The position numbers and the translations under genes are program-made. The notes beneath the pieces are model-generated. The model worked only from the letters and a program-made list of their open reading frames with translations. It ran no database searches and had not been told where the DNA came from. 64,000 nt of DNA from NCBI GenBank assembly GCA_002706685.1, contig PALV01000015.1, positions 124,001 through 188,000 on the forward strand. The letters are read 5' to 3'. The stretch comes from Gammaproteobacteria bacterium. Its GTDB lineage: Bacteria; Pseudomonadota; Gammaproteobacteria; Pseudomonadales; Pseudohongiellaceae. Positions 49,272-60,313 of this stretch are shown piece by piece (position 1 is the first letter of the stretch; each line of letters starts with the position of its first letter).

Positions 49272-51896
49272 ATGAGTAAATCTCTAGTCATAGTCGAGTC
49301 CCCCGCCAAGGCCAAAACCATCAACAAATATCTGGGCAGCGAGTTTGTTGTAAAGTCCAGTGTTGGCCATATTCGGGACCTGCCGGTATCAGGCAGCGGC
49401 AATAATACTGACCCTGCCGAACGGGCCAAAGAGGCCGCCAAGACGCGTGCCATGAGCCCGGAGAAGAAAGCGGCACACAAACAGAAAAAAGCGCGGGAGC
49501 AGTTGATCGCGCGCATGGGTGTGGATCCGGAACACGGCTGGAAGGCGCGTTATGAGATTCTGCCCGGCAAGGAAAAAGTGGTAGCCGAGCTCAAAAAGCT
49601 GGCCAAAAACGCCGACACCATCTACCTCGCAACGGACTTGGACAGAGAGGGGGAGGCCATTGCCTGGCACCTCCGCGAAGCCATTGGGGGTGACGACAGC
49701 CGCTACCGCCGTGTCGTTTTTAATGAGATTACCAAGAAGGCCATCAACGAGGCATTTTCGCATCCCGGCGATCTGGACATGCGTTATGTCGAAGCACAGC
49801 AGGCGCGACGTTTTCTTGACCGTGTGGTCGGGTTTATGGTGTCGCCGCTGCTGTGGAGCAAGGTCGCCAGAGGCCTGTCTGCCGGACGTGTGCAATCGGT
49901 TGCAGTGCGCCTGATTGTTGAGCGCGAACGCGAAATTCGCAAGTTCATCCCGGAAGAATTCTGGGAGATGTATGCCGACACGCTGACGACCCACAAGGAC
50001 GAGCTGCGGCTGCAGGTTAACAAGCAGGCAGGTGAAAACTACCGCCCGGGCAGTGCCGATGAGTCCGCCCGCGCCGAGAAAGCGCTGGAACAGGCCAGGT
50101 TCATTGTCAGTGGGCGCGAAGACAAGCCGACCAGTTCCAAACCACGTCCACCACTGATCACCTCGACACTGCAACAGGCGGCGAGTACGCGACTGGGTTT
50201 CGGTGTCAAGAAAACCATGACGCTGGCGCAACGACTGTACGAGGCGGGTTATATCACCTACATGCGTACTGACTCGACACACCTGAGCGCCGATGCGCTG
50301 ACCATGTGTCGTGACTATATCGAAGATAATTTTGGCAAACGCTACCTGACCGAAAAACCGGTGCAGTACAGCGCGCGCGAAGGGGCGCAGGAGGCACACG
50401 AAGCCATCCGCCCGACTGATGTCAACACAGCACCCACTCAGCTCTCCAATATGGAGCGTGATGCAGAACGCCTTTACGCACTGATCTGGGCGCATTTTGT
50501 GGCCTGTCAGATGCCGCCTGCGCGCTATCTGAGTTCAGTCATCACAGTTACAGCAGGTGACTTCGAGCTGCGCACCAAGGGTCGCATCATGCAGTTCGAT
50601 GGTTATCTGAAAGTGCTGCCGTCCAAAGAAGAAGACGTGGTACTTCCAGATGTCAGCAAGGGCGAGGAGCTCAAGCTCAAGGCGCTGGATCCCAAGCAGA
50701 ACTTTACCAAGCCGCCCGCGCGCTTCACGGAAGCCAGCCTTGTCAAAGAGCTGGAGAAGCGTGGTATTGGCAGGCCGTCAACCTATGCTTCTATCATTTC
50801 CACCATTCAGGAGCGTGGTTACGTCAAGGTGGAAGGCCGTCGTTTCTTTGCGCAGAAGATGGGTGACATTGTCACCGAACGCCTGCATGAAAGTTTCACC
50901 GAGCTGATGGACTACGACTTCACAGCGCGAATGGAAGACTCGCTGGATGAAGTCGCCAACGGCGATAAAGACTGGAAACACTTGCTGGACGATTTCTATC
51001 AGGATTTCACCGGCCAGCTGACCAAAGCCTCGTCATCTGATGACGAAGGCATGCGTGCCAATACGCCCACCGATACTGACATCAAGTGTCCGGACTGTGG
51101 CCGTCCCATGCAGATTCGTACCGCATCAACCGGTGTGTTCCTGGGATGTTCTGGTTATGCACTGCCGCCCAAGGAGCGCTGCAAAACAACCATCAACCTG
51201 ACGCCCGGCGAAGAAGCCATCAATATTGATGACGAGGAAGAGGCTGAAGCGCTGGAGAACCGCCGCCTGCGCGAACGGCACCGCTGCAAGTTGTGCAATA
51301 CCAGCATGGACAGCTATCTGATCGACAGCACACGCAAGCTGCATGTGTGCGGCAACAATCCGGACTGCCCGGGTTACGAAGTAGAGCAGGGCAGCTTCAA
51401 AATCAAGGGCTACGATGGTCCGGTCATTGAGTGTGACAAGTGCGGCTCTGACATGCAGCTGAAGACAGGCCGTTTCGGCAAATATTTTGGGTGCACCAGT
51501 ACCGAGTGTAAAAACACCCGCAAGCTGCTGCGCAGCGGCGAACCGGCGCCACCCAAGATGGATCCGGTGCCCATGCCCGAGCTGGCCTGCGAAAAGGTCG
51601 ACGATCACTACGTGCTGCGCGATGGCGCGGCCGGTATATTTCTGGCTGCCAGCAAGTTCCCCAAGAACCGCGAAACACGTGCGCCGCTGCTGAAGGAATT
51701 ACTGCCGCATAAAGATGAGATCGACAGCAAGTACAGCTACCTGTTCAAAGGACCGCTGGTCGACGGCGATGGTAATCCGACCATCGTGCGCTTTAGTCGC
51801 AAGGCGAAGGAGCATTATCTGCTGACGGAAGTGGATAAAAAAGCAACCGGCTGGAAGGCTGTCTACAAGAATGGTAAGTGGGTCGTAGAGAAATAG
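49272..51896 (+). CDS. topA: DNA topoisomerase I
   Basis: Type IA enzyme relaxing negative supercoils. 874 residues: Toprim domain from the N-terminus ([19 protein letters not shown]), catalytic Tyr330 in YITYMRTDS, then three C-terminal zinc-binding units ([16 protein letters not shown] with [15 protein letters not shown]) and a basic tail ending VEK. An insertion-like stretch at about 565-575 contains Ser/Asp-rich sequence. Converges on lexA across a region with two terminators. Confidence 0.97.
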   Translation: MSKSLVIVESPAKAKTINKYLGSEFVVKSSVGHIRDLPVSGSGNNTDPAERAKEAAKTRAMSPEKKAAHKQKKAREQLIARMGVDPEHGWKARYEILPGKEKVVAELKKLAKNADTIYLATDLDREGEAIAWHLREAIGGDDSRYRRVVFNEITKKAINEAFSHPGDLDMRYVEAQQARRFLDRVVGFMVSPLLWSKVARGLSAGRVQSVAVRLIVEREREIRKFIPEEFWEMYADTLTTHKDELRLQVNKQAGENYRPGSADESARAEKALEQARFIVSGREDKPTSSKPRPPLITSTLQQAASTRLGFGVKKTMTLAQRLYEAGYITYMRTDSTHLSADALTMCRDYIEDNFGKRYLTEKPVQYSAREGAQEAHEAIRPTDVNTAPTQLSNMERDAERLYALIWAHFVACQMPPARYLSSVITVTAGDFELRTKGRIMQFDGYLKVLPSKEEDVVLPDVSKGEELKLKALDPKQNFTKPPARFTEASLVKELEKRGIGRPSTYASIISTIQERGYVKVEGRRFFAQKMGDIVTERLHESFTELMDYDFTARMEDSLDEVANGDKDWKHLLDDFYQDFTGQLTKASSSDDEGMRANTPTDTDIKCPDCGRPMQIRTASTGVFLGCSGYALPPKERCKTTINLTPGEEAINIDDEEEAEALENRRLRERHRCKLCNTSMDSYLIDSTRKLHVCGNNPDCPGYEVEQGSFKIKGYDGPVIECDKCGSDMQLKTGRFGKYFGCTSTECKNTRKLLRSGEPAPPKMDPVPMPELACEKVDDHYVLRDGAAGIFLAASKFPKNRETRAPLLKELLPHKDEIDSKYSYLFKGPLVDGDGNPTIVRFSRKAKEHYLLTEVDKKATGWKAVYKNGKWVVEK

Positions 51897-51932
51897 TCTG
51901 TGAAAGGCGCAGTGCCGCGCCATTGCTTCGTT

Positions 51933-52039
51933 AAAAGCCCGCTTAGAATGCTCATTTACAATTTGTAAACTCGGCTTTGGCATCCTGCGTCGCTCTACCT
52001 CCTGCATCCATGCAGTCGTCCGCTTCTGCGCGGGCTTTT
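51933..52039. terminator. Large-loop bidirectional terminator A with inner palindromes
   Basis: AAAAGCCCGC (51933-51942) pairs with GCGGGCTTTT (52030-52039), giving T-runs on both strands. The long loop contains TTTACAA T TTGTAAA (51955-51969) and CTGCAT CC ATGCAG (52002-52015). Suits termination of topA and, from the other side, lexA. Confidence 0.65.
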
Positions 52040-52161
52040 GCCTCGCACTGACACGACCCTGCACCTTTCACTCATAGGTGCCGTCAAGATTAGTATCAGT
52101 TGAACCCCATTACTTCCCGCAAATAATTCAAAAGCGTAGCAGCCGCCGGCAGTACTAGGCG

Positions 52162-52221
52162 AAAAGCCGGCGAGGGAGGTGAGTTTACAATTACGTAAAT
52201 GATCCTTCCGAGCCGGCTTTT
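52162..52221. terminator. Large-loop bidirectional terminator B with inner palindrome
   Basis: AAAAGCCGGC (52162-52171) pairs with GCCGGCTTTT (52212-52221). Inside is TTTAC (52184-52188) with GTAAA (52195-52199). Its inner segment GAGTTTACAA...GTAAATGA matches the minus strand of terminator A, so both come from one repeat family. Confidence 0.65.
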
Positions 52222-52251
52222 CAACGACGTAATGCCAAGGCTGATGCGCTT

Positions 52252-52878
52252 TTAGCTGTGGCGGCGAATGACGCCGACACTTATGCCCTCAATCGTGAAA
52301 GCATCTCTGCGCAAATCCACTTCGATCGGTTCGTAGTCGTCGTTTTCGGGCATAAGGCGCAGGCGGTGGCGTTCGCTGGTTTCTTCCAGGCGTTTGACGG
52401 TGACGTCTTCTTCCAGGCGGGCGACGATGATGTCGCCGTGGCGGGCTTTGCTGGTCTTGTGCACGGCCAGCAGGTCGCCTTCGAAAATGCCGACATTGAT
52501 CATGCTGGTGCCTTTGACGGTGAGCAGGTAGTCAGCGGCGGGGCTGAACATGGCGGCGGGCACATTGACGTATTCGTCAATGCACTCCTGGGCCAGTATC
52601 GGGCTGCCGGCGGCAACCTGGCCAACAACCGGCAGACCCTGATTGGCGGCTTCGTCCTGATCGGCAAGGTCTGGCAGGCGGATGCCGCGCGAGGCGCCAG
52701 GCACGATTTCAATGGCCTTTTTGCGGGCCAGCGCCTTGAGGTGTTCCTCGGCGGCATTGGCCGATTTGAAACCCATTTTCTGGGCTATCTCCGAGCGCGT
52801 CGGCGGATAGCCGGTATCCTGCTGATATTCGCGGATAAACTCAAGAATCTGTGCCTGTCTTGGGGTCAGTGCCTGCAT
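52252..52878 (-). CDS. lexA: LexA repressor
   Basis: SOS repressor that cleaves itself when RecA filaments form. Of two ATGs, 52878 is preferred because AGGA lies eight bases before it, while 52887 is too close; this gives 208 residues. Winged-helix domain starts [15 protein letters not shown]; cleavage site Ala90-Gly91; catalytic Ser125 ([10 protein letters not shown]) and Lys162. Unlike Pseudomonas, no sulA follows: the gene ends against topA. Confidence 0.96.
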   Translation of the reverse strand: MQALTPRQAQILEFIREYQQDTGYPPTRSEIAQKMGFKSANAAEEHLKALARKKAIEIVPGASRGIRLPDLADQDEAANQGLPVVGQVAAGSPILAQECIDEYVNVPAAMFSPAADYLLTVKGTSMINVGIFEGDLLAVHKTSKARHGDIIVARLEEDVTVKRLEETSERHRLRLMPENDDYEPIEVDLRRDAFTIEGISVGVIRRHS

Positions 52879-52905
52879 GGTACCCATCCTGTTGATCCAT
52901 TCAGC

Positions 52906-52921
52906 CTGTGATTATATACAG
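52906..52921. promoter_or_regulatory. LexA (SOS) box at the lexA promoter
   Basis: Sixteen bases, CTGTATATAATCACAG on the minus strand, fit CTG-N10-CAG and contain the lexA -10 TATAAT (52916-52911). LexA binding here would block its own transcription. The site also lies 88 bases before the chosen nagZ start. Confidence 0.85.
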
Positions 52922-53009
52922 TTGTGCGATCTGAACAAGCCTTTTGTGGGATCGCTGGCTATAGGTGATAATGTCACACATTAATAATCCCTGGATTCGA
53001 GAGGCCCCG

Positions 53010-54038
53010 ATGACCCCCGCCAAGCAAGGCCCAGGTGTGCTGATGCTGGACCTGTCAGGTCAGACACTCACCGATGATGAACGTGCGCTGCTGCAACATC
53101 CGCAGGTCGGCGGCGTGATTTTGTTTTCACGCAATATTGCTGGTCCGGCCCAGGTTCAGGCATTAACCGCAGACATCCGTGCCTGCCGCCCGGACATTCT
53201 GCTGGCTGTGGATCAGGAGGGCGGCCGCGTTCAGCGCCTGCGTGATGGATTTACCAGGCTGCCGCCGATGTATGCCCTGCATACGCTGTTCAGCAAGGAG
53301 CCTGAGCAGGCGCGTGTCATGTCCCATGACCTGGGTTGGCTGATGGCTTCCGAGGTGCTGGCCGCAGGCTTTGATATCAGCTTTGCGCCGGTTCTGGATC
53401 TGCATACCGGGATCAGCGAAGTGATCGGCGATCGCGCATTTTCCTCGCGTCTCGATACGCTGGTGGAACTGGCGACAGCATTCATGGCGGGCATGCACGA
53501 AGCCGGTATGGCGACGACGGGTAAACACTTCCCCGGGCATGGCAGTGTGGCCGCCGATTCGCACCTGGATCTGCCTGTCGACGATCGACCGCTGTCGCAG
53601 ATTGAAGAGCAGGATCTGCAGGCTTTTGTACGATGCATCCCGTCACTGGATGCTGTGATGCCGGCGCATGTCGTTTATCCGGCGGCCGATGCGCACTGCG
53701 CAGGCTTCTCAAGGTACTGGCTGCAGACGGTGCTACGTGAGCGACTTGGGTTTGATGGCGTCATTTTCAGCGATGACCTGGTGATGGCGGCGGCCGGTGC
53801 GGCAGGTGATATGTCGCAACGGGTTAACCAGGCACTCAAGGCCGGCTGCGATATGCTGCTGGTTTGCAATGACAGGGCAGCCGCACTGGACGCATTGCGA
53901 GCGCTGGACGAAGCGAAGCCGGCTCCATCGCCGCGCCTGCAAGGGATGCGACGCCGATGTGCGCAGCAGCCAGACCTGGTAGCGCTGCAATCAGATGCCC
54001 GCGTGATCGATATCCGTAACCGAATTTCCATGCTGTAA
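53010..54038 (+). CDS. nagZ: Beta-N-acetylhexosaminidase NagZ
   Basis: Cytoplasmic glycoside hydrolase (GH3) of cell-wall recycling that removes GlcNAc from anhydro-muropeptides, which in many species controls beta-lactamase induction. ATG 53010 behind GAGAGG gives 342 residues; ATG 52971 (AGG seven bases upstream) is the alternative with 13 more. Signature KHFPGHGSVAADSHLDLP contains the catalytic His-Asp loop; DLVMAA holds the nucleophile Asp. Leads an operon-like run with hpt and DUF1285. Confidence 0.94.
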   Translation: MTPAKQGPGVLMLDLSGQTLTDDERALLQHPQVGGVILFSRNIAGPAQVQALTADIRACRPDILLAVDQEGGRVQRLRDGFTRLPPMYALHTLFSKEPEQARVMSHDLGWLMASEVLAAGFDISFAPVLDLHTGISEVIGDRAFSSRLDTLVELATAFMAGMHEAGMATTGKHFPGHGSVAADSHLDLPVDDRPLSQIEEQDLQAFVRCIPSLDAVMPAHVVYPAADAHCAGFSRYWLQTVLRERLGFDGVIFSDDLVMAAAGAAGDMSQRVNQALKAGCDMLLVCNDRAAALDALRALDEAKPAPSPRLQGMRRRCAQQPDLVALQSDARVIDIRNRISML

Positions 54039-54059
54039 AGAATCAGGGTTTTAAACGCT

Positions 54060-54605
54060 ATGCAGACCGAAAACATGCAGGATGTGCTGAACAATGCCCA
54101 GTGCCTGTTCAGCGAATCCGAAATTGCCACTGCGCTGGACAGCCTGGCCAGCGAAATCACAGCAGCTGTCGGTGACAAGACACCACTGGTGCTTTGTGTC
54201 ATGAACGGCGGCATCGTCTTGACGGGACATCTGGCACCACGCCTGAAGTTTCCACTGAACCTGGACTATATCCACGCGACTCGCTACCGTGAGCAACTGA
54301 CCGGCAGTCAACTGCACTGGCGTGTGACACCTGTCTCATCCCTGCAGGGCCGGGTCGTACTGGTGCTTGACGATATCTTTGACGAGGGCGAAACGCTGGC
54401 AGCCATCGTCAGCTGGTGCCGGGAGCAGGGTGCAGCGGAAGTCTACAGCGCTGTACTGGTCGACAAACAGCACGATCGCAAGACCGCCGATCTGAAAAAG
54501 GCTGACTTTACCGCCCTGTATGCCGAGGACAAATACCTGTTTGGCTACGGTATGGATTACAAGGGTTTCTGGAGGAATGCACCGGGTATTTTTGCGGTCG
54601 ACTAG
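54060..54605 (+). CDS. hpt: Hypoxanthine-guanine phosphoribosyltransferase
   Basis: Purine salvage enzyme. The 181 residues have the PRPP loop VVLVLDDIFDEGETL and an N-terminal VLCVMNGGIVLTGHL. The C-terminal YGMDYKGFWRNAPGIFAV contacts base. It follows nagZ by 21 bases, the same arrangement as in Pseudomonas, where it is labelled hypoxanthine-guanine phosphoribosyltransferase. Confidence 0.9.
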   Translation: MQTENMQDVLNNAQCLFSESEIATALDSLASEITAAVGDKTPLVLCVMNGGIVLTGHLAPRLKFPLNLDYIHATRYREQLTGSQLHWRVTPVSSLQGRVVLVLDDIFDEGETLAAIVSWCREQGAAEVYSAVLVDKQHDRKTADLKKADFTALYAEDKYLFGYGMDYKGFWRNAPGIFAVD

Positions 54606-54638
54606 TCAGACAGGACACTACCTTAGCCAGGAGGTCAG

Positions 54639-55232
54639 ATGAGCAGCGCCGAGATCAAGACTGATAATCTGTTGAAGCACATCAAAACCAATCGGGGCCC
54701 GGCACCGGTGCACGACTGGGATCCGCCGTACTGCGGCGAGATGGACATGCGCATTGCCGCCGACGGACGCTGGTATCATGAAGGTTCGCCGATCGGGCGC
54801 AAGCGCCTGGTGCAATTATTTTCTTCGATTCTGCGGCTGGATCCGGATGGCTTTCATTATCTGGTGACGCCGGTGGAGAAAGTGCGCATCAAGGTTGACG
54901 ATTGCCCGTTTGTAGCGCAGCTCGTTGATGTCGTCGAGCGCGACGGGCAGCAGGTGCTGCGGTTTACCCTGAATACGGATGAAGTTGTCGAAGCCGGGCC
55001 TGATAACCCGATCGAAGTCACTACCGACGCTGATCAGCAGCCTCATCCAGTGCTGGAAGTACGTCATGGACTCAAGGCACTGATCATCCGTTCGGTTTTT
55101 TATTCGCTTGTAGAAATCGCCGAGACGAGTCCGGAAGATGATAAAAATGATAATAAAAACAAATATATGGAAAAGATTCTGGCCGTGTCCAGTCAGGGCT
55201 GCAAGTTTGAACTGGGACGCTTCCAGGGGTAA
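54639..55232 (+). CDS. DUF1285 protein
   Basis: Conserved protein of unknown function, 197 residues, soluble. The DUF1285 hallmark is CGEMDMRIAADGRWYHEGSPIGRKRLVQLFSSILRLD (read as positions 33-68), followed by DGFHYLVTPVEKVRIKVDDCPF. An AGGAGG ribosome site precedes the ATG. A short Asp/Asn/Lys-rich stretch (about residues 165-174) looks like a surface-loop insertion. Confidence 0.88.
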   Translation: MSSAEIKTDNLLKHIKTNRGPAPVHDWDPPYCGEMDMRIAADGRWYHEGSPIGRKRLVQLFSSILRLDPDGFHYLVTPVEKVRIKVDDCPFVAQLVDVVERDGQQVLRFTLNTDEVVEAGPDNPIEVTTDADQQPHPVLEVRHGLKALIIRSVFYSLVEIAETSPEDDKNDNKNKYMEKILAVSSQGCKFELGRFQG

Positions 55233-55250
55233 ACCCGGGCCGCAGTTTTA

Positions 55251-55279
55251 TTGACGCGCGCGCTCAAAAACGGCATCAT
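55251..55279 (+). promoter_or_regulatory. Possible promoter of etfBA
   Basis: TTGACG (55251-55256), spacer 17, CATCAT (55274-55279), 81 bases before etfB. The -10 is weak. Confidence 0.4.
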
Positions 55280-55359
55280 TGTCAGCCTTTTTGGGGCCGC
55301 AGGCATTTACCACTGGCACCCACAAGCCATTTTTCTAATCAGTAAAAGTTGGAGAATCC

Positions 55360-56109
55360 ATGAAGATTCTGGTAGCGATCAAACGTGTAGTTGATCCATA
55401 TGTGAAGGTTCGTGTTAAAGCTGATAACAGTGGTGTGGATCTGGCCAATGCCAAAATGGCGGTCAATCCTTTCTGCGAAATTGCCGTGGAAGAGGCAGTG
55501 CGTCTGAAAGAGAAAGGCATCGCCGAAGAAATTATTGTTGTCTCCATTGGCGAGAAGAACTGTCAGGAACAGATCCGTACTGCACTGGCGCTGGGCGCTG
55601 ACCGCGGCATTCACGTAGAGGCACCCGTTGATGTGCAGCCACTGCCGGTGGCGCGCATGCTGCAGAAGATCGTGGAGAAAGAAGGCGTTGAAATGGTCAT
55701 CCTGGGCAAGCAGTCCGTCGATTCGGACAACAACCAGGTTGGTCAGATGCTGGGTGCGTTGACTGGCATGCCACAGGGCACATTCGCCTGCAAACTGGAA
55801 GTTGCTGACGGCAAAGCGAAGGTCACCCGTGAAATCGATGGTGGCGAACAGACCGTTTCACTGAAGCTGCCGGCCATCGTAACCACTGACCTGCGTCTGA
55901 ACGAGCCGCGCTACGCTTCTCTGCCAAATATCATGAAAGCCAAGAAAAAGACGATTGACTCCCTCACACCTGAGGAGCTTGGTGTCGACGTCAGCTCTGG
56001 ATTGAAGGTTATCTCTGTTGAGCCACCACCCGCTCGCTCTGCCGGTATCAAGGTGGAAAGTGTGGACGAGCTGATCAGCAAACTGAAAACCGAAGCAAAA
56101 GTTATCTAA
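55360..56109 (+). CDS. etfB: Electron transfer flavoprotein beta subunit
   Basis: Small subunit of the FAD/AMP heterodimer carrying electrons from acyl-CoA and other dehydrogenases to ETF:quinone oxidoreductase. The 249 residues begin [20 protein letters not shown], and contain the ETF-beta signature around [25 protein letters not shown] lies before the ATG. etfA follows after 15 bases. Confidence 0.96.
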   Translation: MKILVAIKRVVDPYVKVRVKADNSGVDLANAKMAVNPFCEIAVEEAVRLKEKGIAEEIIVVSIGEKNCQEQIRTALALGADRGIHVEAPVDVQPLPVARMLQKIVEKEGVEMVILGKQSVDSDNNQVGQMLGALTGMPQGTFACKLEVADGKAKVTREIDGGEQTVSLKLPAIVTTDLRLNEPRYASLPNIMKAKKKTIDSLTPEELGVDVSSGLKVISVEPPPARSAGIKVESVDELISKLKTEAKVI

Positions 56110-56124
56110 GGGGTAGGGCAGAAC

Positions 56125-57054
56125 ATGAGCATTTTGGTAATAGCAGATCACGATAACGCCGCCCTGAAACCGGCGACCCTGAACACAGTCACAGCCGCCA
56201 AAGAAATTGGCTCTGATATCACTGTGCTGGTAGCGGGCTCCGGATGTGACGCAGTAGCCAAGGCCGCTGCAGCCATTGATGGTGTCAGCAAAGTACTGGT
56301 GGCCGACAACGAAGCCTACAAAAACCAGCTGCCGGAAAATCTGGCCGAGCTGGTGGCTGAAGTTGGTAAAGATGCCAGCCACATTCTGGCCCCGGCCACG
56401 ACCAGCGGCAAAAACTTCATGCCACGCGTTGCAGCCCTGCTGGGTGTTGCGCAGATTTCCGACATCACCGCTGTAAAATCAGAAGACACATTTGTGCGCC
56501 CGATCTACGCCGGTAATGCGCTGGCTACTGTGCAGTCTTCTGACAATGTGAAGGTGATCACCGTACGTGGTACAGCCTTTGATGCGGCAGCTGCTGAAGG
56601 CGGCTCAGCCAGCGTGGAGACGACTGACGTGGTCAAGACCCAGGAAGTCGCTGAGTTCATCAGCGAAGAGCTGACCAAGTCTGAGCGTCCTGAATTGACC
56701 GGCGCCAAGATTGTCATCTCTGGTGGTCGCGGCATGCAGAATGGTGAAAACTTCGCCATGCTGGAAAAGGTTGCAGACAAGCTGGGCGCAGCCATCGGCG
56801 CATCACGCGCTGCGGTAGATGCGGGCTTTGTGCCGAACGACATGCAGGTCGGGCAGACTGGTAAAATCGTTGCCCCCGAGTTGTACATTGCTGTTGGCAT
56901 CTCTGGTGCCATTCAGCACCTTGCCGGCATGAAGGACAGTAAGGTGATCGTGGCGATCAACAAGGACGAAGAAGCGCCAATCTTCCAGGTAGCAGACTAC
57001 GGTCTGGTCGCCGATCTGTTCAAGGCGATACCTGAGCTCGAAGAGAAGCTGTAA
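56125..57054 (+). CDS. etfA: Electron transfer flavoprotein alpha subunit
   Basis: FAD-binding partner of EtfB. The 309 residues hold the C-terminal FAD domain: [55 protein letters not shown] (in pieces) and [23 protein letters not shown] strong bidirectional terminator follows. Confidence 0.96.
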   Translation: MSILVIADHDNAALKPATLNTVTAAKEIGSDITVLVAGSGCDAVAKAAAAIDGVSKVLVADNEAYKNQLPENLAELVAEVGKDASHILAPATTSGKNFMPRVAALLGVAQISDITAVKSEDTFVRPIYAGNALATVQSSDNVKVITVRGTAFDAAAAEGGSASVETTDVVKTQEVAEFISEELTKSERPELTGAKIVISGGRGMQNGENFAMLEKVADKLGAAIGASRAAVDAGFVPNDMQVGQTGKIVAPELYIAVGISGAIQHLAGMKDSKVIVAINKDEEAPIFQVADYGLVADLFKAIPELEEKL

Positions 57055-57078
57055 GTCTCACACGCTTTAAGCGCTCAC

Positions 57079-57115
57079 AAAAAAGGCAGTGGTTTTTTAA
57101 CCACTGCCTTTTTTT
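57079..57115. terminator. Strong bidirectional terminator, etfA / rne
   Basis: GGCAGTGGTT (57085-57094) pairs with AACCACTGCC (57099-57108) around TTTT, preceded by six A and followed by seven T, so it can end etfBA on the plus strand and rne on the minus strand. Confidence 0.9.
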
Positions 57116-57127
57116 GTTGTCTGGCTG

Positions 57128-57175
57128 TAAAGGGGACGGAGGGATTTACAATCGTAAATCCCTCCGTCCCCTTTA
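57128..57175. repeat. REP-like perfect palindrome, downstream of rne
   Basis: Perfect 22-base arms beginning TAAAGGGGACGGAGGG (57128-57149 and 57154-57175) around AATC. A second copy lies at 60751-60800, on the other side of rne. The two copies differ at the stem tip (TTTAC/GTAAA here, TTTAG/CTAAA there), keeping the pair. Confidence 0.85.
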
Positions 57176-57187
57176 GGCCCCAATAAC

Positions 57188-60100
57188 TTACTGCTTATTG
57201 TTGTCGTCTGAGTCAGTCTGGTTGTCAGATTCAGCCTGCTTGCGGGCTTTCTCTTCTTCCAGGCGACGGCGACGAATTTCGCGTGGGTCGTTAGGCGCAC
57301 GTCCGCCGCTCGCTGCCGCAGCCTGGGTGCTGGACTCAGCAGGCTTTGATTCAGGCTGCTGCTCTGGAGCAGCGGCTTGCGCCGGTTCAGCCTGCACAGT
57401 TTTGGCTTTTTCAGGTTCTGATTTAGCCGGCTCCGCAGTCTTGGTCTCAGATTGTTGAGTTGGCTTTGCTTCTTCGGCCTTCTCAGCGTTCTCAGCTTTC
57501 TGTGCTTTCTCGGACTTCTCGGCTTTCTCCGCTGCAACGGTTGCCTTGGCAGGCTTGTTGTCGGCTGCTGCTTTGGGCTCTGCGTCAGCGCTGGCTGCCT
57601 CCGGCTTGGCGGCCTGCGGTTTCTTCTCGGCAGAGTCCGTCTCTTTAGGCTCTGCAGTCTCTGCCGGCCGGACAGCCTTGTCCTCAGTTTTTGCTTTTGG
57701 CTCAGTCTTTTTGGCTGGTTTCTCGGTAGCTGCTTGTTCTGCGACTGTTGCAGATTCAGTCACATCGGATGCTTTCTCAGAATCAGCTGAATCGGTCGAG
57801 TTGTCGTCACCTGTGGACTTGTCAGCGCCTGCCTTGTCTGCGCTGGACTTGCCACGACGCGAACGACCGCCACGACTGCGGCGTCGTTTGGGTTTTTCAG
57901 ACTGTTCATCGGTATTCTGAGCCTGCTCGTCAGAGCCCTGCGCAGCATTGGTTGAGTCGCTTGTTGCTGCGTCTGCAGCCTGCTCAGCGGCAGCAGCAAC
58001 CTGCTTGTCCTGCTTGTCGGGTGTTGCATTGCCAGCAGTTTCTGCTTCATTGCCGGCAGTTTCTGTCGCCTGTGCCTCAGCAGCGACCTGCTGATCGTCA
58101 GTGCTTTCGGTCTGACCGTCGGGATGCGGGCCGCGCTTGCGCTTGGTTGTGTTACGCGGCTTGCGCTCGCCCTTGGGCCGACGATTGCTGTTGTCCTGCT
58201 GATCGCCAGACTGCTCGTCACTGCTGTCAGACGATGACTTGTCAGCACTGCCACGATCCTGACGGTTGCCGCCCTGGCTGTCATCATCAGAGCGGTTGCG
58301 GCCGCGACCGCCACGACGACGGCTGCGCTGAGGCTTGTTGTCTCCGTCCTTGTCGTTGCTCTTGTCCTGGCTTCTGTCCTGGCTCTTGTCGGCCTGGGCT
58401 TTGCCGCCACGTTCGTCTGATTTCTGTTCATCGCGCTTCTGGTCGTCACGTGGTGCGCGTGAATCGTCCCGGCCGCGTGAGTCGCCACCGCGGCCGCGAT
58501 TGCCGCGATTGCGATTGCGGTCATTGCCACCGCTGCGCGAGCGGTTGCGGTTGTTGCCATTGCCGCGCTGTTCGGTTTTGTTTTCTTCCTCTTCTTCGTC
58601 GTTGGCAGCGCCAAACAGCTCGCCAAACACTGACAACAGTGAACCAAGGAAACCTTTTTTGGCGGGTGCTGACTTGCCTGCCGGCTTGTCACGTGACTCG
58701 GTGGCGCGTGGTGCCGGTGCGGCTGGCACTGTGGGTGCCTGAACGGCAGCCTGCTGAACGGGCAGCGGCTTCTGCGTCTGGCCGATTTCTTCGACGTGAT
58801 CGTGTTCGGTTTCGATTTCAAAGCTGGCCAGCGCCACGCCGCCATCCTGGGCGCTCAGGCTCTGGATTTCGTAGTGGGGGGTCTCCAGCGAGGGGCTGGG
58901 GATGATCAGCAGGCGGGTCTTGCTCTGCTGTTCAATGGCAGCCACGGCATTACGCTTTTCATTCAGCAGATAAGAGGCCACATTCAATGGCACAATCGCA
59001 CGAATCTCGGCGCTTTTCTTCTTGTTTGCCTCTTCCTGCAGAATACGCAGGATGGACAGACACAGCGATTTCACGTCACGGATCGTGCCCTGGCCGCTAC
59101 AACGCGGGCAGACGACAGCATTGGTTTCTTCCAGCGACGGGCGCAGGCGCTGACGTGACATCTCCAGCAGGCCAAAGCGGGAGATTCGGCCGACCTGAAC
59201 GCGTGCACGGTCGGCTTCCAGCGCATCGCGGACGCGGTTTTCAACTTCTTTCTGATTCTTGGTGGATGCCATGTCGATAAAATCGATGACCACCAGGCCG
59301 CCCATGTCGCGCAGGCGCAACTGACGGGCAATTTCATCGGCCGCTTCCAGGTTGGTATTCAGCGCCGTTTCTTCGATGTCAGAACCGCGTGTGGCACGCG
59401 AGGAGTTGATATCGATGGAGATCAGGGCTTCGGTGGGATCAATGACAATGGAACCACCGGAGGGCAGCTTAACTTCACGCTGGAAGGCGGATTCGATCTG
59501 GTTTTCGATCTGGTAGCGATTGAACAGCGGCAGCGGATCCTGATAGTGCTTGATACGCGCTTCGTAGTGCGGCATCACCTGACGCACAAAGTTCAGGGCT
59601 TCTTCGTAGGCTTCCTGGGTGTCAAAAAGCACTTCGCCGATGTCCTGGCGCAGGTAGTCACGGATGCAGCGGATGATGACATTGCTTTCCTGGTAGATCA
59701 GGAAGGGGGCTTTTTTCTGGTCGGAGGCATCCTTGATGGACTGCCACAGCGACAGCAGGTAATCGAGGTCCCACTGCAGATCTTCCTGGTTTTTGCCAAC
59801 GCCGGCGGTGCGCACGATGATGCCCATGCCGTCCGGGATGTTCAGGCTGTTGATGGCTTCACGAATCTCGGAGCGCTCATCGCCCTCAATGCGACGTGAA
59901 ATGCCGCCAGCGCGTGGGTTGTTCGGCATAAGAACCAGATAGCGGCCGGCCAGACTGATAAATGTGGTCAGCGCTGCGCCCTTGTTGCCACGCTCTTCCT
60001 TCTCAACCTGAATGATGACTTCGGTGCCTTCGGCAACGGCTTCCTTGATGTTGACGCGGCCGCCGTCAGATTTGCCGGTGAAGTATTCGGGAGCGATTTC

Positions 60101-60313
60101 CTTGAGGGGCAGAAAGCCATGACGCTCAGCGCCAAAATCGACGAAGGCGGCTTCAAGACTGGGTTCTACGCGGGTGATGCGGCCTTTGAAAATGCTGGCC
60201 TTTTTCTGAATGCGGGTGCGGTTTTCGATATCAAGGTCGTACAGTTTCTGGCCATCGACCAGCGCAACGCGCAGTTCTTCTTCCTGCGTCGCGTTTATTA
60301 GCATTCTTTTCAT
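57188..60313 (-). CDS. rne: Ribonuclease E
   Basis: Essential endonuclease for mRNA decay and for rRNA and tRNA processing, scaffold of the degradosome. 1041 residues: S1 domain (about 35-120), RNase-H-like and DNase-I-like catalytic domains with [11 protein letters not shown] and VVIDFIDM, and the zinc link Cys402-Pro-Arg-Cys405. From about 520 it is a disordered scaffold, with Arg/Gly-rich RNA-binding parts, then a highly repetitive Ala/Glu/Lys tail. Begins [21 protein letters not shown]. Its leader is very long, suggesting autoregulation as in enteric bacteria. Confidence 0.96.
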   Translation of the reverse strand: MKRMLINATQEEELRVALVDGQKLYDLDIENRTRIQKKASIFKGRITRVEPSLEAAFVDFGAERHGFLPLKEIAPEYFTGKSDGGRVNIKEAVAEGTEVIIQVEKEERGNKGAALTTFISLAGRYLVLMPNNPRAGGISRRIEGDERSEIREAINSLNIPDGMGIIVRTAGVGKNQEDLQWDLDYLLSLWQSIKDASDQKKAPFLIYQESNVIIRCIRDYLRQDIGEVLFDTQEAYEEALNFVRQVMPHYEARIKHYQDPLPLFNRYQIENQIESAFQREVKLPSGGSIVIDPTEALISIDINSSRATRGSDIEETALNTNLEAADEIARQLRLRDMGGLVVIDFIDMASTKNQKEVENRVRDALEADRARVQVGRISRFGLLEMSRQRLRPSLEETNAVVCPRCSGQGTIRDVKSLCLSILRILQEEANKKKSAEIRAIVPLNVASYLLNEKRNAVAAIEQQSKTRLLIIPSPSLETPHYEIQSLSAQDGGVALASFEIETEHDHVEEIGQTQKPLPVQQAAVQAPTVPAAPAPRATESRDKPAGKSAPAKKGFLGSLLSVFGELFGAANDEEEEENKTEQRGNGNNRNRSRSGGNDRNRNRGNRGRGGDSRGRDDSRAPRDDQKRDEQKSDERGGKAQADKSQDRSQDKSNDKDGDNKPQRSRRRGGRGRNRSDDDSQGGNRQDRGSADKSSSDSSDEQSGDQQDNSNRRPKGERKPRNTTKRKRGPHPDGQTESTDDQQVAAEAQATETAGNEAETAGNATPDKQDKQVAAAAEQAADAATSDSTNAAQGSDEQAQNTDEQSEKPKRRRSRGGRSRRGKSSADKAGADKSTGDDNSTDSADSEKASDVTESATVAEQAATEKPAKKTEPKAKTEDKAVRPAETAEPKETDSAEKKPQAAKPEAASADAEPKAAADNKPAKATVAAEKAEKSEKAQKAENAEKAEEAKPTQQSETKTAEPAKSEPEKAKTVQAEPAQAAAPEQQPESKPAESSTQAAAASGGRAPNDPREIRRRRLEEEKARKQAESDNQTDSDDNNKQ

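Larger units (their letters stand above)
51897..52251. other. Convergent topA-lexA gap
   Basis: 355 bases without a gene. It holds two large-loop hairpins (51933-52039, 52162-52221), each ending in AAAAGCC...GGCTTTT arms. Between them (52040-52161) I see nothing recognisable. Confidence 0.6.

Noticed and set aside
57760..58845. 361-codon frame on the minus strand and a 385-codon frame on the plus strand over the rne tail
   Set aside because: Both are byproducts of the low-complexity rne scaffold region; the rne frame itself is intact and conserved.
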